Shown piece after piece: positions 4,647 to 5,497 of a DNA stretch of 5,497 nt. The notes below the pieces were generated by a model. That model was not told the origin of the DNA. It ran no database searches and worked only from the letters and a program-made list of their open reading frames with translations. The stretch spans positions 1-5,497 of the forward strand of contig CBCXVS010000400.1 of assembly GCA_965178525.1 (NCBI GenBank), given 5' to 3'. Origin of the DNA: CBCXVS01 sp965178525 (GTDB taxonomy: Bacteria; Tectomicrobia; Entotheonellia; Entotheonellales; Entotheonellaceae). The position numbers and the translations under genes are program-made. The stretch's first letter is position 1, and each line of letters opens with the position of its first letter.

Positions 4647-5417
4647 GTGAAACGCAGACGTGTCTTAGGGACGATAAGAAGATGTGGAAAGAATGTGCGT
4701 CGTCACGCCATCATCATCCGTTCGACATGCGTTGTCAACATCAGAGACTTTACAGCAAGCACGTTGCAAACAGAACCGATCAAAATCATGCCGCTGGGCG
4801 ACTCGGTGACGCAGGGCGACAAGTACCATGCCAGTTAACGCCGCTGGCTGTGGAAGCGATTGCGAGGTGACGGCTTTCAGGTCGATTTTGTTGGCAGCAT
4901 GCACACCAATTATCAGGGAACCAATCCCTATCGCGACTTCGATCATGCTTATGAGGGCCATTGGGGTTGGCGAGCCGATGAAATTCTGGTGCATCTTCCC
5001 GCCTGGGCGGCTGCGGCGCATCCCGATATCGTTCTACTGCTACTGGGCGGCAATGATGTGAATCAGGGCCAGAGTATCACGAGTACGATCGAGGAGTTGG
5101 AACAGATCATCAATGTGCTGCGGGACGTCAATCCTGCCGTCACGATTTTATTAGCGACGCTCATGCCCACGACACGTCCTTTCAATGATGTGTATCTGCA
5201 GCTGAATACACAGATTCCAGGACTGGCCGCATCAAAGTCAGTGGTCCGATCACCGATCCTGCTCGTTGACCAACACAGCGGGTTTGATGCCCGGCATGAT
5301 ACCTATGACGGCCTGCACCCGAATGCCAGGGGCGAGCAGAAAATGGCATGCCAATGGTACCATGCCTTGAGGCCGAACTTAGACACGTTACGTCCTACGG
5401 TGATAACGCACGCCTGA
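4647..5417 (+). pseudogene. SGNH/GDSL hydrolase (XynE/CE3-like esterase) split by an in-frame TAA
   Basis: The relatives are serine esterases acting on acetylated sugars or lipids, often secreted. Block I, PIKIMPLGDSVTQG (residues 44-57), holds the nucleophile S53. Block II is EGHWGWRADEI, block III is LLLLGGNDVNQG with the oxyanion Asn, and block V is DGLHPNARG with the catalytic Asp and His. The frame from GTG 4647 (AAGAGG site 8-13 nt upstream) is cut by TAA at 4836-4838, codon 64. The same frame continues without a shift as RRWLWKRLRGDGFQVDFVGS to TGA at 5417. Relatives read GSYRRWLW here, so TAA stands where Tyr (TAC/TAT) is expected. Together the halves make about 256 residues, a normal length. 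Neither piece can work alone: the first has only the Ser, the second only the Asn, Asp and His. The first 42 residues are Arg-rich with no clear signal peptide, so the true start is uncertain. Conventional calling would report only about 4860-5417. Confidence 0.85.
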
Positions 5418-5496
5418 ACCGGCACCAACCTCGTACATGTCGGCAGAAGTCCGCCACCGGTTTGAGCACCGTAAATGCAACGGACTCAGCGATCTC
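5395..5496 (-). CDS. Possible 3' end of a gene entering from the right edge
   Basis: On the minus strand a frame open from the window edge gives 33 codons (EIAESVAFTVLKPVADFCRH then RGWCRFRRALSP) to TAG at 5395-5397. It overlaps the esterase end by 23 bp. The first half looks protein-like, but the fragment is too short to identify. A plus-strand frame from the ATG at 5437 (MSAEVRHRFEHRKCNGLSDL) covers the same bases, so the strand itself is unsure. Confidence 0.2.
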   Translation of the reverse strand, partial: EIAESVAFTVLKPVADFCRHVRGWCRFRRALSP

Positions 5497-5497
5497 A

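Noticed and set aside
1..5497. TGA reassigned to an amino acid genome-wide (code 4 or 25)
   Set aside because: The substrate-binding remnant and the esterase end at TGA where their families end, Trp is encoded by TGG, and no other gene has internal TGA.

Overview
The window looks like chromosomal DNA of an uncultivated, medium-to-high-GC environmental bacterium. The gene types (family 5 substrate-binding protein, free-standing 3-hydroxyacyl-CoA dehydrogenase, OsmC-like protein, class I methyltransferase, SGNH esterase), wide gene spacing and scattered hairpins fit a large-genome lineage such as Tectomicrobia/Entotheonella-like or deltaproteobacterial bins. That placement is inference; no marker gene is present. 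Ordinary genes end in TGA and use TGG for Trp, so the standard bacterial code applies.

Layout, left to right. (1) 74-1078 (+): the C-terminal two thirds of an ABC-transporter peptide-binding protein whose homology begins abruptly, so it is a 5'-truncated remnant. (2) 1197-2006 (-): a 3-hydroxybutyryl-CoA dehydrogenase with all catalytic residues but about 13 residues missing just before the SNTSS motif. (3) 2028-2993: nearly 1 kb with no convincing gene, holding two hairpins upstream of the dehydrogenase, an AT-rich stretch, a promoter-like pair at 2456-2485 and a cluster of strong hairpins at 2660-2760. (4) 2994-3431 (-): an OsmC-family protein. An in-frame TGA at 3072-3074 sits exactly where the family has its second redox cysteine. 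Family-like sequence continues for 25 codons after it, and a hairpin 13 nt past the TGA resembles a bacterial SECIS element. (5) 3432-3856: mostly leader sequence and a possible gene fragment. (6) 3857-4573 (+): an intact class I SAM methyltransferase. (7) 4647-5417 (+): an SGNH/GDSL esterase split by a single in-frame TAA at a conserved Tyr position. (8) The last 80 bases hold only an uncertain gene end.

The genes do not form one pathway or operon; they alternate in strand and are well separated. The main question is whether the OsmC TGA is selenocysteine or decay. The SECIS-like hairpin and preserved coding downstream favour selenocysteine. The neighbouring nonsense codon, internal deletion and truncation show that this locus is accumulating damage, or contains assembly errors, and favour caution.
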